DNA of 14,205 nucleotides from a bacterium (GTDB lineage Bacteria; Bacillota; Clostridia; Oscillospirales; Acutalibacteraceae), in assembly GCA_020626545.1 (NCBI GenBank), contig JAHKZS010000073.1:1-14205 (forward strand), written 5' to 3'. Of this stretch, positions 1 through 6,386 are shown one piece after another. A model generated the notes under the pieces. It was not told the DNA's origin, did not search any database, and worked only from the letters and a program-made list of their open reading frames with translations. The position numbers and the translations under genes were made by a program. Each line of letters begins with the position of its first letter. Position 1 is the stretch's first letter.

Positions 1-62
1 GAGATGAAAGTTTTCTCACAGATGAACAAACTGACGGCGTGCTCGTCGTCGCGGACTCTGTT

Positions 63-96
63 CACTGCGATTAAAGTGTTAATCGCGACGTGAACT
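63..96. repeat. Inverted repeat (stem-loop) 1
   Basis: The core is a perfect 8-bp stem, GCGATTAA and TTAATCGC, around the loop AGTG. It is flanked by TTCAC on the left and GTGAA on the right. Further outward, partial complementarity continues (roughly 50-105). There is no U-tract, so it is not an obvious terminator. It sits next to a second, larger palindrome, and the pair looks like a structured intergenic repeat. Confidence 0.6.
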
Positions 97-112
97 CCGT
101 CGCTCCTCCTCT

Positions 113-194
113 TTGAAAAAAGTCACGCTCACACACGCTAAATCCTTGTAAACGCGGATTTTAAGCGTGTTTGCTCGCTACCAACTTTTTTCAA
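113..194. repeat. Long imperfect palindrome (stem-loop) 2
   Basis: The ends are a perfect 11-bp inverted repeat, TTGAAAAAAGT (113-123) and ACTTTTTTCAA (184-194). Inside, ACACGCT-AAATCC (133-145) pairs with GGATTT-AAGCGTGT (156-170) with one extra base, leaving a loop of about 10 nt. Total span is 82 bp. The nested stems and perfect ends are typical of small palindromic mobile repeats (REP/MITE class) or of a structured RNA; no known family is recognised. Confidence 0.6.
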
Positions 195-269
195 TTCTTG
201 TATGCAAGGAAGTAACTCGAAGCCGTAAGCACAAAATATTTTCACCCTATCAATATTTAATAAAATTCT

Positions 270-309
270 CAAAAAACAAACCTGAGTAACTCATTACGAA
301 TTACTCAGG
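270..309 (-). terminator. Intrinsic terminator of the diguanylate cyclase gene
   Basis: A perfect 9-bp stem, CCTGAGTAA (281-289) and TTACTCAGG (301-309), is followed on the minus strand by TTTGTTTTTT (280 down to 271). It lies 25 bp beyond the stop codon of the minus-strand GGDEF gene, exactly where its terminator is expected. Confidence 0.88.
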
Positions 310-334
310 CTTTTGATATATGTACGTTTGAAAA

Positions 335-1471
335 TTATTGCTCTATACCCTGACTCATATAATACGCGGCTTTAGATACATACATAGCCCGATCGGCTTT
401 TTTTATAAGCTCTTCCGTGTTTAAGCCCGGGTGTTTCTGTGCGCGGGCGTATCCCGAAGATATGCTTAAAGACAACTTAGGATTATTTTCCGACCACCGA
501 TTAGTTTCATCTTCAAGGCTTGTCAGTATATTGTCCGCCGCTTCTTTTTCCATATTGGTCACGACGACAAACTCGTCGCCGCCCACTCTGTAGCACTTAC
601 CCGTATCTCCGATAACCTTTTCGATACACCGAGCGGCGCCGATAATCAGCTTATCTCCCGCGTCGTGTCCGATAGTGTCATTAACCGTTTTTAGACCGTT
701 TATGTCGAACACAAACACGGTGAAGTCCTCGGGTAAAGGAAGCGTACTTCTGTATTGCTCCATATCTTTCATATACGCGTAACGGCTAAATACGTCGCAC
801 AGTGCGTCCGTTAACAGCTTTTCATCCGCATCCATTTTATAAAACTCCGCGTAATGAATAAACATAAGCGCCGCAACAATCGTCATCGCTACATATGCCG
901 TTCTAAACTCTCCACCGAGAATTTCCTGTACGCCGATTCCGACCAGCAAAAGTACAAACGCACAAATCAGCGAAGTCCTGTTTCGCTTTCGGTAAGACAG
1001 GCTGAATATCAAAAACTCCGCCGCGGTCATAATGATTACGAGCAGATACAGCGCGATATAGACGCCGTAAAACGGACCGTGCGCGTAATAATGCTGATTA
1101 TCGACAACAATCATCCAATGATTGAAGCCGGCAATGATTTGGAATACAGCGTTTAGCGCGAGAACTACGACCAAAGCCTTGTACCAGCGGTTGCGAAGCT
1201 TCATCTGAGCGACAATCGCGCCTCCTGCCAACGGCGTCAGGATATAATCGAAACACTTAACCAACTCAAGCAGCCATACAGGAGTAGAAACGTTGCCGCT
1301 TAGCTGGATTCCGAGCCATTCCGCGAACGCTGAACCCGCGATAATTCCGTAAGTAAGATAAAAAAGATGTTTATCCTTTTTAGAGATCCAGCTGTTCTCG
1401 TGTACCAAAATACATAGAACCCCAAGCGCCATCCAACAGAGTAGAATAAGTGAAGTATAGTAGCTAATCAT
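335..1471 (-). CDS. Membrane-bound diguanylate cyclase (GGDEF protein)
   Basis: Probably makes the second messenger cyclic di-GMP from two GTP. The N-terminal half is hydrophobic, with about seven predicted membrane helices (near residues 6-23, 37-58, 72-90, 97-117, 132-158, 167-183 and 191-209), which presumably sense a signal in or at the membrane. The cytoplasmic GGDEF domain spans about 215-370, with the FDINGLKTVND segment (255-265) and an intact GGDEF active loop at 297-301. No RxxD inhibitory site is present at the usual place five residues before GGDEF, so classic product feedback is probably absent. The ATG at 1471 follows AAGGAGAG at good spacing. The gene is transcribed away from the neighbouring two-component system and has its own terminator at 270-309. 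The family call is secure; activity and signal are inferred. Confidence 0.93.
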   Translation of the reverse strand: MISYYTSLILLCWMALGVLCILVHENSWISKKDKHLFYLTYGIIAGSAFAEWLGIQLSGNVSTPVWLLELVKCFDYILTPLAGGAIVAQMKLRNRWYKALVVVLALNAVFQIIAGFNHWMIVVDNQHYYAHGPFYGVYIALYLLVIIMTAAEFLIFSLSYRKRNRTSLICAFVLLLVGIGVQEILGGEFRTAYVAMTIVAALMFIHYAEFYKMDADEKLLTDALCDVFSRYAYMKDMEQYRSTLPLPEDFTVFVFDINGLKTVNDTIGHDAGDKLIIGAARCIEKVIGDTGKCYRVGGDEFVVVTNMEKEAADNILTSLEDETNRWSENNPKLSLSISSGYARAQKHPGLNTEELIKKADRAMYVSKAAYYMSQGIEQ

Positions 1472-1618
1472 GCCGAAACTCTCCTTTCAGATAAACATTT
1501 TTAAATAATAAGAAAATACGAAAAATATTGCCTTAATTATTACGTATTTCAATTGAATTTTCAAGGGGAGGTGCCAGAAAGTCACTTGTGGATTTTGCAA
1601 TCAATTCTTGCGTTTCTC

Positions 1619-1641
1619 ACAAAAATTTTGTAAACTATATT
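1619..1641 (+). promoter_or_regulatory. Possible operator and -10 box before the HTH-REC gene
   Basis: A perfect palindrome, ACAAAA-A-TTTTGT (1619-1631), lies just upstream of TATATT (1636-1641). XRE-family regulators commonly bind such short palindromes beside their own promoter, so this is a candidate autoregulatory site. No good -35 box is seen at 17 bp, which would fit an activated promoter. Tentative. Confidence 0.35.
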
Positions 1642-1652
1642 TAGTAATATAC

Positions 1653-1658
1653 AAGGAG
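1653..1658 (+). promoter_or_regulatory. Ribosome binding site fixing the HTH-REC start
   Basis: AAGGAG ends 9 nt before the ATG at 1668. The same frame is open with an ATG at 1608, but that one lacks a ribosome site and would add a 20-residue extension not seen in XRE domains, so 1668 is taken as the start. Confidence 0.8.
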
Positions 1659-1667
1659 CTAATCTTA

Positions 1668-2270
1668 ATGAGCATACTTTTCGCGGAAACTCTGAAAAAG
1701 CTAAGAACAGAAAAGGGACTTTCCCAGCGCGAGCTGGCGGACAGGATGTATGTTTCCAGAAGCGCGGTAAACCGATGGGAAAACGGCAGTCGTTTGCCTG
1801 ACGCCGCAATGATACTCAGGCTTTCCGAGGTATTGGGAGTAGATATAAATATTCTTTTTAACGCCGAGGCTGACAGCGGCGTTTCGCCGAACGTCATTAT
1901 GGTGGACGATAATAAAATTATTCTAAACGGCGCTCTGCCGATTATAAAGGACGTTATGCCGAACGCGGTTGTAAGCGGATTTACTAAGCCAATGAAAGCG
2001 CTCGAATACGCTAAATCTAACCCCGTATCGCTGGCTTTTCTGGATATTGAGATGGGGAATATCAGCGGACTGGATATTTGCCGGGAGCTGCTCAGTATCA
2101 ACCCCCGAACCAATGTAGTGTATCTTACGGCGTATCAATCGTATGCTTTCGACGCTTGGGATACCGGAGCGTGCGGTTTTATGCTGAAGCCGATTACCGC
2201 CGAGGACGTTAGGAATCAACTTGGAAAGCTTAAATACCCGTTTTTATCGGGAGGGGATGACGTATGCTGA
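1668..2270 (+). CDS. Response regulator with N-terminal XRE HTH and C-terminal receiver
   Basis: A 200-residue regulator in which the order of domains is reversed relative to ordinary response regulators. Residues about 5-62 form an XRE/HTH_3 DNA-binding domain (QRELADRMYVSRSAVNRWENG is its recognition core, Q20-G40). Residues about 75-190 form a CheY-like receiver with the acidic pair D80/D81, the phospho-acceptor D126 (LAFLDIEMG), T154 (YLTAYQSYA) and K174 (GFMLKPI), all intact; the receiver resembles those of LytTR-type regulators. The stop codon overlaps the start of the kinase gene (ATGCTGA at 2264-2270), so the two are translationally coupled and almost certainly partners. Phosphorylation presumably changes DNA binding or dimerisation of the HTH domain. 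The target genes are unknown; autoregulation and control of the divergent GGDEF gene are natural candidates. Domain calls are firm; targets are inferred. Confidence 0.92.
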   Translation: MSILFAETLKKLRTEKGLSQRELADRMYVSRSAVNRWENGSRLPDAAMILRLSEVLGVDINILFNAEADSGVSPNVIMVDDNKIILNGALPIIKDVMPNAVVSGFTKPMKALEYAKSNPVSLAFLDIEMGNISGLDICRELLSINPRTNVVYLTAYQSYAFDAWDTGACGFMLKPITAEDVRNQLGKLKYPFLSGGDDVC

Positions 2271-3550
2271 CTTTGCTTGAGTGTCTCCAATTCTGTTTAA
2301 TAGGCGCCATGCTCGCTATAATGCTTTTGGCGCTTTGTTACTCAATCGCGATGCCCGCGATTGATAGATGGAGTAAGCGCTTTTTTATAACTTTCTTTTC
2401 TGTATTAACAATATGTTTGTGCACATACTTTATAGATACAATTATCTACTTTCAACCCGATTTAGCGTGGGCGGAATATGATTTAGTATTCTTCGAGTCG
2501 CTTTTTACCTCTGTTCTTTTTCCTATGCCGACAATTCTTATTTTGCATTACTGCGGGGAAAAAGTTATCGACTGTAAACTGTTCCGCGCGGTTTTATTCA
2601 TTTGGGGTATTTTTATCTCGTTGCTGATATTCGGACATTTTACAAACTGCTTCTACATAGTGGCTGAGGATAATCAGTTTATCCGAAGTGAGTGGTATCC
2701 GCTGGGATTACTTCCGCTCACGGCTGTTATGGTTCTTAATATAATAGGTCTAATCCGCAGGCGCAATAATCTGTCGAAACGATATTTTGTTACTTTTATG
2801 ATTAATTCTGTGCCTATGGCTATCGTGGTTACTATCCACGCGTTTGTCCCTGTCTACGTGAGCCTTTTATTAGCTATAACTATATGCGCGCTGACGATGT
2901 ACTCTATAATTATTTCCGATCAGGTTGTACAGCATTTTCGCCAGCAACGTGAAATCGCCGAAAAAGAGCGAGAGATTGCCCATCAACGCGCCAGCGTTAT
3001 GGTATTGCAAATGCGCCCGCATTTTATCTATAACACCATGATGAGTATATACTATCTTTGTAAGCAGGATTCGGACAAAGCCCAGCGGGTTACGTTGGAT
3101 TTTACTACCTATCTTCGCAAGAACTTTACAGCGATAGCCGGGGAGAATACCGTTCCGTTCAAAGATGAACTCGAACACGCGCGAGCGTATCTCGCCGTAG
3201 AACAGGCTCAGAACGAGGACATGCTCTGTGTAGATTATGACACGCCTCATATAAGTTTTAATGTGCCGCCGCTTACCTTACAACCGCTTGTTGAAAACGC
3301 GGTTAAGCACAGTTTAGACCCGGACGGCGAACCGCTGCATATCTATGTAAAGACACGGCTGACGGACGACGGCGATGAGATTATCGTTGAGAATAACGGC
3401 GCGGACTTTTCGCCGGCGGAGGACAGCGAGCCTCATATAGCCCTGTCGAATATTGAGCAGCGGTTGAAAATGATGTGCGCGGGAAAAATGGCCATCACGG
3501 CACGTGAAGGCGGCGGAACGATAGTTAAGGTTATTATCCCGGGGAAATAG
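2264..3550 (+). CDS. LytS-like membrane sensor histidine kinase
   Basis: A 428-residue kinase, the likely partner of the upstream HTH-REC protein. The N-terminal half holds about six to seven hydrophobic segments (near 8-28, 39-62, 76-95, 107-125, 147-164, 175-195 and 199-218) with no obvious extracellular sensor domain. A short charged helix (about 222-245) leads into a His_kinase (PF06580-type) region with the phospho-acceptor H253 in MRPHFIYNTM. The ATPase domain follows, with the N-box LVENAVKHS (342-350), an asparagine-glycine motif NNGADF (377-382) and a C-terminal glycine-rich segment (REGGGTIVKV, 414-423). GGGAGGGG provides a ribosome site before the ATG. The overall plan matches the LytS/YehU-type sensors, which usually pair with LytTR regulators; here the regulator carries an HTH domain instead. 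The signal is unknown. Confidence 0.93.
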   Translation: MLTLLECLQFCLIGAMLAIMLLALCYSIAMPAIDRWSKRFFITFFSVLTICLCTYFIDTIIYFQPDLAWAEYDLVFFESLFTSVLFPMPTILILHYCGEKVIDCKLFRAVLFIWGIFISLLIFGHFTNCFYIVAEDNQFIRSEWYPLGLLPLTAVMVLNIIGLIRRRNNLSKRYFVTFMINSVPMAIVVTIHAFVPVYVSLLLAITICALTMYSIIISDQVVQHFRQQREIAEKEREIAHQRASVMVLQMRPHFIYNTMMSIYYLCKQDSDKAQRVTLDFTTYLRKNFTAIAGENTVPFKDELEHARAYLAVEQAQNEDMLCVDYDTPHISFNVPPLTLQPLVENAVKHSLDPDGEPLHIYVKTRLTDDGDEIIVENNGADFSPAEDSEPHIALSNIEQRLKMMCAGKMAITAREGGGTIVKVIIPGK

Positions 3551-3560
3551 CGGTACGACC

Positions 3561-3589
3561 TTTAAAAATTGTATTATTAGTGTTATAAT
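3561..3589 (+). promoter_or_regulatory. Promoter of the pncA-nadE-pncB operon
   Basis: TTTAAA (3561-3566), a 17-bp spacer, then TATAAT (3584-3589) preceded by TG one base upstream (TGTTATAAT), giving an extended -10. Transcription would start near 3596, leaving a leader of roughly 90 nt. Confidence 0.7.
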
Positions 3590-3603
3590 AGAAAAAGTTT
3601 AAT

Positions 3604-3650
3604 CGGCGTATACATAAGCCGCGAATCGTTATTCGAAAATATATACGCGG
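3604..3650 (+). promoter_or_regulatory. Foldable 5' leader of the NAD salvage operon
   Basis: Within the predicted leader, 3604-3615 pairs with 3639-3650 (10 of 12 positions), enclosing a perfect 5-bp hairpin CGAAT-CGTT-ATTCG (3622-3635). The outer duplex could also act at the DNA level as an operator (GTATA core repeated in inverse). It matches no NAD riboswitch consensus I can recall, so the function is open. The ribosome site AAAGGAA (3673-3679) lies outside the stem. Confidence 0.4.
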
Positions 3651-3684
3651 AAAAATTCCGTTTCGACGGCAGAAAGGAAATCAT

Positions 3685-4209
3685 ATGAAACACTTTTTAA
3701 TTGTTGTTGATATGCAAAAGGATTTTGTAGACGGCGCTCTGGGCACTGATGAGGCTGTCGCGATTGTACCTAATGTTGTTAAAAAGATAGAATGTTTCGA
3801 GGGCGAAATTTTCGCGACTCTCGACACGCATTTTGATAATTATATGCAAACAGCCGAAGGGAAAAACCTGCCCGTACCGCATTGTATAAAGGGTACTGAC
3901 GGATGGAAGATTAACGAAAATGTCGGAGCGGCTTTGAATAATAAGGGGTATACCCCTGTCGAAAAGCCGACTTTCGGTTCAGCCGCGCTTCCCGGACTTA
4001 TTGCTGAGGCCGCCGGGGAAGAAGCTTTTGATATAGAGGTAATCGGTTTGTGCACCGATATTTGTGTTGTGAGCAACGTTTTGTTGCTGAAGGCGAACTT
4101 CCCCGAGGTTCCGATTACCGTTGACGCGGCATGCTGTGCCGGTGTTACACCGGATAAACACGACGCGGCGCTTGAGACAATGCGCAGTTGTCAGATTAAA
4201 GTCGTTTAA
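3685..4209 (+). CDS. pncA: Nicotinamidase (isochorismatase-like cysteine hydrolase)
   Basis: Hydrolyses nicotinamide to nicotinate and ammonia, the entry step of the Preiss-Handler NAD salvage route. The 174-residue protein has the isochorismatase-like fold with the catalytic triad visible: D9 (VVDMQKDF), K94 (EKPTFGS) and C127 (GLCTDICVVSN). D47 and H49 (TLDTHFDNY) and H66 (PVPHCIKG) fit the metal-binding set of PncA enzymes. Length is normal to slightly short for the family. It heads a three-gene operon: nadE follows after 14 nt and pncB after another 14 nt, which strongly supports nicotinamide as substrate over other members of this hydrolase family. AAAGGAA precedes the ATG. Confidence 0.92.
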   Translation: MKHFLIVVDMQKDFVDGALGTDEAVAIVPNVVKKIECFEGEIFATLDTHFDNYMQTAEGKNLPVPHCIKGTDGWKINENVGAALNNKGYTPVEKPTFGSAALPGLIAEAAGEEAFDIEVIGLCTDICVVSNVLLLKANFPEVPITVDAACCAGVTPDKHDAALETMRSCQIKVV

Positions 4210-4223
4210 GGAGGATAAATACG

Positions 4224-4964
4224 ATGTTTAACGCTGAAAAAATCAAAAACGAATGTGTAGCGTGGATACGCGAATGGTTTGAGGAAAACGGCAAGGGCTG
4301 TAACGCTGTTGTGGGAATTTCCGGAGGAAAGGACAGTTCTATTGTCGCCGCGTTATGTGTAGAGGCGCTGGGAAAAGACCGCGTCATCGGTGTATTGATG
4401 CCGAACGGCGAACAATCTGATATTGATAAAGCTCAGTTACTTGTAAATTTTCTCGATATAAAAAACTATACAATCAATATAAACGGCGCTTATGAGGCTA
4501 TGCTCAAACAGCTCCCGTTTGAGCCCGGCGCTCAGACGTTACAAAACCTTCCTCCCAGAATTCGTATGGCTGCTCTTTACGCTGTGTCCCAGAGTCACAA
4601 CGGACGAGTTGCGAATACCTGTAACCTAAGTGAAGACTGGGTCGGTTACTCCACTCGTTACGGCGACAGCGCGGGTGATTTCAGCCCTTGCGCGCATCTT
4701 ACCGTTGATGAAGTTAAGCGGATTGGACGTCTGCTCGGATTGCCGGATGAGTTGGTCGACAAAGTTCCGTCCGACGGACTTTGCGGTAAAACTGACGAGG
4801 ATAACCTCGGCTTTACATACGCGGAACTTGACAGGTATATCCGAACCGGCGAGATTGATAATATGGAACACAAGAAAAAAATTGACTATAAGCATAAGAT
4901 TAATCTATTTAAGCTTAAGGTTATGCCCTCGTTCGAGAGCGGGTTGCCTGAGATAGAGGGGTAA
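4224..4964 (+). CDS. nadE: NAD synthetase, ammonia-dependent type
   Basis: Converts nicotinate adenine dinucleotide (deamido-NAD) to NAD using ATP and ammonia, the last step of both salvage and de novo NAD synthesis. The 246-residue protein is the synthetase domain alone, with no N-terminal glutaminase domain, so free ammonia is the likely nitrogen donor; the nicotinamidase encoded just upstream releases ammonia. The ATP pyrophosphatase P-loop is SGGKDS (33-38). Other family signatures are NTCNLSEDWVGYSTRYGD (131-148) and PSDGLCGKTDEDNLGFTY (182-199). An excellent AAGGAGG overlaps the pncA stop codon, 8 nt from the ATG, indicating tight translational coupling. Confidence 0.94.
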   Translation: MFNAEKIKNECVAWIREWFEENGKGCNAVVGISGGKDSSIVAALCVEALGKDRVIGVLMPNGEQSDIDKAQLLVNFLDIKNYTININGAYEAMLKQLPFEPGAQTLQNLPPRIRMAALYAVSQSHNGRVANTCNLSEDWVGYSTRYGDSAGDFSPCAHLTVDEVKRIGRLLGLPDELVDKVPSDGLCGKTDEDNLGFTYAELDRYIRTGEIDNMEHKKKIDYKHKINLFKLKVMPSFESGLPEIEG

Positions 4965-4978
4965 AAAAGGAGAACACT

Positions 4979-6172
4979 ATGAAACTCAAGCCTATTGTTG
5001 AATCGCTGTTGGATATTGACCTGTATAAGTTTAATATGGATCAGGTTATATTTCATAAACATACCGATTTATGTGGTAAGTATTACTTTAAATGTCGGAA
5101 CAAGGATGTCGTTTTTACTGACGAAATGGTACAGGAGATTAACGAGCAGGTTGATTACTTGTGTTCTCTGCGTTTCAAAAAGGAGGAGCTTAACTACCTT
5201 CGCTCCATCCGATTTATAAAAGACGACTACGTAGAGTTTCTGCGGCTTTGGCATCCTATACGTGATTATGTTACAGTAAGCCGCGACGATGACGGCGAGT
5301 TGCAGGTCGTCGTAGACGGTCCGTTGTTTTCCGCTATGCAGTTTGAAATATATCTTCTGGAAATTATCAACGAAGTTTATTTTAGAATGAAGTATGATTA
5401 TGATTCGCTTGTAAAATCTGCCGAGGAAAAGCTTGACGAAAAAATAAAACGTCTAAACGACGGCACATATACGTTTAAGTTCGCGGAATTTGGATGCCGC
5501 AGACGTCTTTCGCGTGAATGGGAAGATGTTGTAGTGAGAAGACTGGCTCAGGAGACGGATAAGTGTATCGGTACATCCAACGTTTATCTGGCGATGAAGT
5601 ACAATCTCACTCCGATAGGTACTTACGCGCACGAGTATGTGCAGATGTATCAGGGTATAGATAAGATTCCGCTCGCTTATACAAATTATTACGCTATGCG
5701 CGATTGGTATAATGAGTATGACGGCGACAACGGAACGGCGTTGACTGATACAATCACAACAGATTTATTCCTGATGGACTTTAACCGTTCTATGGTGAAT
5801 AACTATAGCGGTGTCCGTCACGATTCCGGTGATCCGTTTGAATGGGGCGAAAAAATGCTCCGCCATTACGAGAGCTACGGCGTTGATACCGAGAGCAAAC
5901 TGCTGTTGTTTTCGGATAGCCTTGACTTCGATCGCGCTCAAAAGCTTTACGATCACTTCAAAGACAGGTGCAAAGTATCCTTCGGAATAGGTACATTCTG
6001 TTCAAACGATACCCGTGAAAACGCGCTCAATATTGTTATAAAACTTCAGTACGTTAACGGCAGACCGGTCGCGAAGTTAAGCGACAACCCCGAAAAATCT
6101 ATGTGTCGTGATCCGCAGTATCTCGATTATCTTAAACGTTCCGTTGAGTTTCGTTTGCATCGGGAAAAATAA
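4979..6172 (+). CDS. pncB: Nicotinate phosphoribosyltransferase
   Basis: Joins nicotinate to PRPP to give nicotinate mononucleotide, normally with ATP hydrolysis; second step of the Preiss-Handler route. At 397 residues it has the length of the E. coli-type enzyme, not the longer form (near 490) common in Bacillus. Recognisable blocks are DLYKFNMDQ (14-22), EFGCRRRLS (170-178), GTYAHEYVQMYQG (214-226) with H218 in the place of the phosphorylated histidine, GVRHDSGDPFEWG (278-290), LFSDSLDFD (310-318) and SFGIGTF (334-340) followed by the C-terminal KLSDNPEKSMC. AAGGAG sits 6 nt before the ATG. It ends the operon, followed by a strong terminator. The missing step between pncB and nadE, nadD, is not in this window. 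Confidence 0.95.
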   Translation: MKLKPIVESLLDIDLYKFNMDQVIFHKHTDLCGKYYFKCRNKDVVFTDEMVQEINEQVDYLCSLRFKKEELNYLRSIRFIKDDYVEFLRLWHPIRDYVTVSRDDDGELQVVVDGPLFSAMQFEIYLLEIINEVYFRMKYDYDSLVKSAEEKLDEKIKRLNDGTYTFKFAEFGCRRRLSREWEDVVVRRLAQETDKCIGTSNVYLAMKYNLTPIGTYAHEYVQMYQGIDKIPLAYTNYYAMRDWYNEYDGDNGTALTDTITTDLFLMDFNRSMVNNYSGVRHDSGDPFEWGEKMLRHYESYGVDTESKLLLFSDSLDFDRAQKLYDHFKDRCKVSFGIGTFCSNDTRENALNIVIKLQYVNGRPVAKLSDNPEKSMCRDPQYLDYLKRSVEFRLHREK

Positions 6173-6205
6173 CCCCGATAAACGATGTGTTGAACTTCGA
6201 ATTTT

Positions 6206-6238
6206 AAAACCTCCTGTATTTGTTACAGGAGGTTTTTT
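6206..6238 (+). terminator. Terminator of the pncA-nadE-pncB operon
   Basis: A perfect 13-bp stem, AAAACCTCCTGTA (6206-6218) and TACAGGAGGTTTT (6224-6236), with a 5-nt loop and a run of six T overlapping the end of the stem. It lies 33 bp after the pncB stop. Confidence 0.93.
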
Positions 6239-6292
6239 ACTTATAGGAAACTGCTTTATAGCGCTGCAAAAAAATTAAAAATTTTTATTCTC

Positions 6293-6323
6293 AGCTCAGT
6301 TTGCCGCTGTGCGGCAACGAGCT
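6293..6323 (-). terminator. Hairpin after the beta-lactamase-like gene, possible terminator
   Basis: AGCTC (6293-6297) and GAGCT (6319-6323) enclose TTGCCGC-TGT-GCGGCAA (6301-6317), a strong stem. On the minus strand the sequence beyond it is U-rich but the run begins only about 10 nt after the stem, so termination is plausible but not classical. A smaller GCGC-AAA-GCGC hairpin follows near 6331-6341. The block may equally be part of a dispersed intergenic repeat. Confidence 0.4.
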
Positions 6324-6386
6324 ATGAGCAGCGCAAAGCGCGCCTTTCTTGTAAGCGTTTATATGTTTATTCGAGCTGAAATATTA

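Larger units (their letters stand above)
1..269. other. Gene-free left edge with two imperfect palindromes
   Basis: No reading frame here has a start, ribosome site and length that make a gene. Two short frames are open from the window edge (+ frame 1 ends with TGA at 91-93; + frame 3 ends with TAA at 72-74), so a truncated 3' gene end cannot be excluded, but both run through the inverted repeats listed separately. From about 200 to 269 nothing recognisable is seen. The region may be a dispersed intergenic repeat; that is inference. Confidence 0.5.

Noticed and set aside
854..1156. 100-codon plus-strand frame inside the GGDEF gene
   Set aside because: Antisense to the membrane part of the cyclase; reads as low-complexity, Arg/Asn-rich shadow.
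1601..2113. 170-codon open frame on the minus strand
   Set aside because: Antisense to the HTH-REC regulator, whose domains are unmistakable; its composition is typical of a shadow frame.
2870..3250. 126-codon minus-strand frame inside the kinase gene
   Set aside because: Opposite the histidine-box region of the kinase and without motifs or ribosome site.
3604..3650. Known NAD riboswitch in the pncA leader
   Set aside because: The stem arrangement does not match the NAD-I or NAD-II consensus as I remember them; kept only as an unclassified leader.
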